A stretch of DNA of 64,000 bases, taken from assembly GCF_022549695.1 (NCBI RefSeq), contig NZ_JAKZGS010000008.1, positions 1 through 64,000 of the forward strand, in the 5' to 3' direction. Both the position numbers and the translations under genes were made by a program. Each line of letters begins with the position of its first letter. The first letter of the stretch is position 1. This DNA is from Belliella calami. Lineage in GTDB: Bacteria; Bacteroidota; Bacteroidia; Cytophagales; Cyclobacteriaceae. Positions 62,002-64,000 of the stretch are shown piece by piece. The notes beneath the pieces are model-generated. The model was given only the letters and a program-made list of their open reading frames with translations, was not told the origin of the DNA and did no database searches.

Positions 62002-62712
62002 CTAATATCCAGCATAAATAATAAAGACAGTAGGGATTTTGTGAAGATCGATTTTGGTCTTTTTCCAATTCTGTACTGTCTTTGTTTGTATAAATTCATC
62101 AGCACCAGTCAGGTTTTTACCGATACAAAGTCTCGTATTAGGATGAAGTGTATTTTTCAAATCCTCAAAAAGTGGATTGTTTCGAAATGGTGTCTCCATA
62201 AAAATTTGGGTTCGGTTACTCTTGATAGATTCTGCTTCCAGGTTTTTGATCGCAGCTATCCTATCTTTTTTGTCAATTGGAAGATAGCCGTGGAAAGCAA
62301 AAGACTGTCCATTGAATCCTGATCCCATCAATGCCAAAAACATAGAGCTCGGCCCAGAAAGTGGTACTACCTGAACACCTTTCTCATGTGCCCATGATAC
62401 AGCAATAGCTCCGGGGTCAGCGATCCCTGGGCAACCTGCCTCAGAAATAATCCCCATATCTTGACCATTGAGGATTGGCTGCATCAGTTCTGCAAGTTGT
62501 GGGGTTCGCGTTTTTTTATTCAGTATTTCCAAATGTAAATCCTCTATCACAATGCCCAATTTAAGGCTGCTGATATATCTTCTTGCTGTTCTCAGTTCTT
62601 CTACAAGATAATGTTTGGTGTTTTTGACTACCTCTTTTATCTGCGGAGACATGACTGATTGTGAAGTATTCTCAGCTAGGCTAGATGGGATTAAATAGAT
62701 TTTTCCTTTCAT
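62002..62712 (-). CDS. RsmI-like tetrapyrrole-methylase-fold SAM methyltransferase
   Basis: A 236-residue TP_methylase protein. It starts KGKIYLIPSSLAEN and has the GMGIISEAGCPGIADPG-type signature (MGIISEAGCPGIADPG), QVVPLSGPSSMFLALMGSG and TQIFMETPFRN. This is the RsmI family (16S rRNA C1402 2'-O-methylation), in the shorter form that Bacteroidota carry beside a standard RsmI. Its exact target is therefore uncertain. The stop is 136 bp from the desulfurase gene, which is convergent. Confidence 0.85.
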   Translation of the reverse strand: MKGKIYLIPSSLAENTSQSVMSPQIKEVVKNTKHYLVEELRTARRYISSLKLGIVIEDLHLEILNKKTRTPQLAELMQPILNGQDMGIISEAGCPGIADPGAIAVSWAHEKGVQVVPLSGPSSMFLALMGSGFNGQSFAFHGYLPIDKKDRIAAIKNLEAESIKSNRTQIFMETPFRNNPLFEDLKNTLHPNTRLCIGKNLTGADEFIQTKTVQNWKKTKIDLHKIPTVFIIYAGY

Positions 62713-62790
62713 GCTGCAAAGATGGCTATAAAAATGTCAACGGTCAACAGTTTATTGTTTGTAGGTTTCTTCAGAAAAGTTTACATTTAA

Positions 62791-62815
62791 CGAAACAAAT
62801 ACTATCTTTGTTTCG
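62791..62815 (+). promoter_or_regulatory. Operator-promoter of the higBA toxin-antitoxin operon
   Basis: CGAAACAAA-TACTATC-TTTGTTTCG is a perfect inverted repeat with 9-bp arms. The -7 box TATCTTTG (62803-62810) lies inside it, 29 bp before the first ATG. Antitoxin bound to the palindrome would block transcription, which is the standard autoregulation of such pairs. Confidence 0.75.
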
Positions 62816-62839
62816 TTTGTTTGTATGATAAGAAAATGA

Positions 62840-63181
62840 ATGGTAAAGCGATTTGAAACAAAGCTCTTAGAAGAAGCTTTTGAGTTTATCCAAAAGCAAG
62901 ATATAAAAGCAAGGAAAAAAATACTTCAGAATATTAGGCGAGCTGAACAACACTCTGACTCTAAATTTTTCAAAAAACTAACCAGCGAAATTTGGGAATT
63001 TAGGACTTTATATTCAGGAATTCAATATCGGCTTTTGGCATTTTGGGATAAAGAAGATAAAATTGAAACTTTTGTTTTTGCGACACATGGAATTATCAAA
63101 AAAACCAGTAAGGTAGATAAAAAAGAAATCGAGAAAGCAGCCAAGATCAGAATAGAATATCTAAAAAACAAAAAGAAATGA
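62840..63181 (+). CDS. higB: HigB-type (RelE-superfamily, Gp49-like) toxin
   Basis: A 113-residue basic protein. The segments DSKFFKKLTSEIWEFRTLYSG, IQYRLLAFWDKEDKIETFVFATHGIIKKTSK and the tail KKEIEKAAKIRIEYL are typical of phage-derived Gp49-like HigB toxins, which cleave mRNA on the ribosome. Toxin before antitoxin is the order of higBA. It overlaps higA by 4 bp (ATGA). Confidence 0.9.
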   Translation: MVKRFETKLLEEAFEFIQKQDIKARKKILQNIRRAEQHSDSKFFKKLTSEIWEFRTLYSGIQYRLLAFWDKEDKIETFVFATHGIIKKTSKVDKKEIEKAAKIRIEYLKNKKK

Positions 63182-63465
63182 AGAGCTACAAATTAGAAGA
63201 AGCGGAAGACTTGTTGATCGGTAAGATTGGAACACAAGAGAGGGATGAGTATGAATTTGAATTAAAACTTGAAATAATTGGTGATATGATTAAAATCGCT
63301 CGCAAAAAACGAAAACTGACTCAGGAACAATTAGGAGAATTGGTAGGAGTGAAAAAAGCACAAATATCAAGACTAGAGAATAGCACTGGCAATGTGACAT
63401 TTGAGACTGTAGTTCGGATTTTTAATGCTTTGGGAGCAAAAATGAACGTAAATCTTCAGATGTAA
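63178..63465 (+). CDS. higA: HigA-type antitoxin (XRE helix-turn-helix)
   Basis: A 95-residue antitoxin. The helix-turn-helix at about residues 33-88 reads GDMIKIARKKRKLTQEQLGE then GVKKAQISRLENSTGNVTFE. The N-terminal part binds and neutralises the toxin. It overlaps the toxin gene by 4 bp, so the two are produced together, and it is expected to repress the operon through the palindrome at 62791-62815. Confidence 0.9.
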   Translation: MKSYKLEEAEDLLIGKIGTQERDEYEFELKLEIIGDMIKIARKKRKLTQEQLGELVGVKKAQISRLENSTGNVTFETVVRIFNALGAKMNVNLQM

Positions 63466-63539
63466 AAAATCAATTTTGTCAATAGTTTTTCTTGTCGGAA
63501 AAGAAAAACTTATGCATATTTTTATTTTCTAAGAGAAAG

Positions 63540-63591
63540 AAAAATCAGAAAAGACCATAGTTTTTTCGAACTATGGTCTTTTCTGATTTTT
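63540..63591. terminator. 23-bp bidirectional terminator hairpin
   Basis: The arms 63540-63562 and 63569-63591 are perfectly complementary with a 6-nt loop (TTTTCG), flanked by A and T runs. It ends higBA on the plus strand. On the minus strand its end overlaps the stop codon of the outer-membrane-protein gene. Confidence 0.9.
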
Positions 63592-64000
63592 ACCTAAAAG
63601 TATATTTCAATCCAATACCTGCCCTGAAGTAATTTCCATATTCTGTTGGGAAAACAGGAGAGGCTTCAAGCAAAAAACCAAAGTTTCTTGAATTGGCAAA
63701 TGGCTTAACTAACACACCCAGTGGAATCCCCAAATAGATGCCATCTCTGTTGCCTTCAGTCCCAAGATGAAAACCACTGTAGAAATTTACATCTTCTTTT
63801 TGCACAAAATTATAACCGAAAGTGCCCTCTATACCTACGTTACCTCCTGTAGAGACTCTTGCTTCACCGAAGATTTTGTTGTCTGGATCAGTACCGATTG
63901 ATGCAAATGTAGCAGAACTTAATCTATAAACACCTGCACTGATTTGGGCTTGGGATTCTAAAATTGCTGCAAAAAACAACAGCATGGAAAATAACATTAA
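63590..64000 (-). CDS. Outer-membrane beta-barrel protein, N-terminus at or beyond the window edge
   Basis: At least 135 residues of a small outer-membrane protein. A signal peptide core (FSMLLFFAAILESQAQ) is followed by alternating barrel strands (NVGIEGTFGYNFVQKEDVNFY, then FGFLLEASPVFPTEYGNYF) and a terminal AGIGLKYTFR. An ATG at 63997 is possible, but the frame remains open to the window end, and signal peptides usually start a few basic residues earlier, so the true start is probably outside. Family unknown. Confidence 0.75.
   Translation of the reverse strand, partial: LMLFSMLLFFAAILESQAQISAGVYRLSSATFASIGTDPDNKIFGEARVSTGGNVGIEGTFGYNFVQKEDVNFYSGFHLGTEGNRDGIYLGIPLGVLVKPFANSRNFGFLLEASPVFPTEYGNYFRAGIGLKYTFR

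Overview
The window is a chromosome segment from a member of the Bacteroidota, most likely order Cytophagales near Cyclobacteriaceae (Algoriphagus/Belliella-like). This assignment is an inference from gene content. It rests on a complete type IX secretion core (porP/sprF-gldK-gldL-gldM-gldN) plus sprE/porW, an F-ATPase cluster atpZ-B-E-F-H-A-G with no atpD/atpC, several Bacteroidota-specific families (DUF4271, DUF4834, DUF4221-like lipoproteins), low GC, few Shine-Dalgarno sequences, and promoter boxes of the TAnnTTTG type. I saw no rRNA, tRNA, CRISPR array or prophage.

Layout. 1-7.2 kb: two nearly identical 1667-bp IS1380-family elements in direct orientation, each with its own 4-bp target duplication. 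They bracket an AraC regulator, a broken DUF4143 ATPase remnant and a DUF885 metallopeptidase. 7.4-16.1 kb: an assimilatory sulfate-reduction cluster (Rrf2 regulator, DUF2061 protein, APS-type cysH, cysD, cysN, a sulfite reductase fused to a HEPN-like domain, and two siroheme genes), with degenerate repeats in its gaps. 16.2-20.8 kb: an outer-membrane-protein remnant, a carboxypeptidase-regulatory-domain protein, a carB lacking the C-terminal regulatory domain, and a DUF4834 protein. 20.9-28.1 kb (minus strand): three SurA/PpiC-like periplasmic folding factors, then a partner-switching module (SpoIIE phosphatase, STAS antagonist, HATPase kinase). 28.2-34.4 kb: DUF4197, DUF721, hemW, an Omp85 protein, DUF4271 and hemD. 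34.5-40 kb: the T9SS core. 40-46.8 kb (minus): uvrC, a class A PBP and sprE/porW. 46.9-53.9 kb: an M23 peptidase, a bactofilin and the ATP synthase genes in one tight run. 54.2-57.2 kb: an AT-rich accessory locus with a small secreted Cys-rich peptide and three lipoproteins (propeller-like, thioredoxin-like, propeller-like). 57.4-64 kb: YceI, MazG, a small Cys-rich membrane protein, glmM, a cysteine desulfurase, an RsmI-like methylase, a HigBA toxin-antitoxin pair and a truncated outer-membrane protein.

How the genes work together. In the sulfur cluster, CysDN makes APS, CysH (with the Cys pairs of Fe-S APS reductases) reduces it to sulfite, and the sulfite reductase uses siroheme made by the two downstream genes. 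No cysC is present, so the route appears to bypass PAPS. The T9SS genes, sprE, the SurA-like trio and the Omp85 protein all serve envelope biogenesis and secretion. The best candidate for an undescribed system is the 54.2-57.2 kb locus. There a (TTTC)5 tract precedes the gene for a secreted acidic peptide ending in a CxxCxxC motif. An intrinsic terminator separates that gene from a translationally coupled lipoprotein operon containing a CSSC thioredoxin-like protein between two propeller-like lipoproteins.
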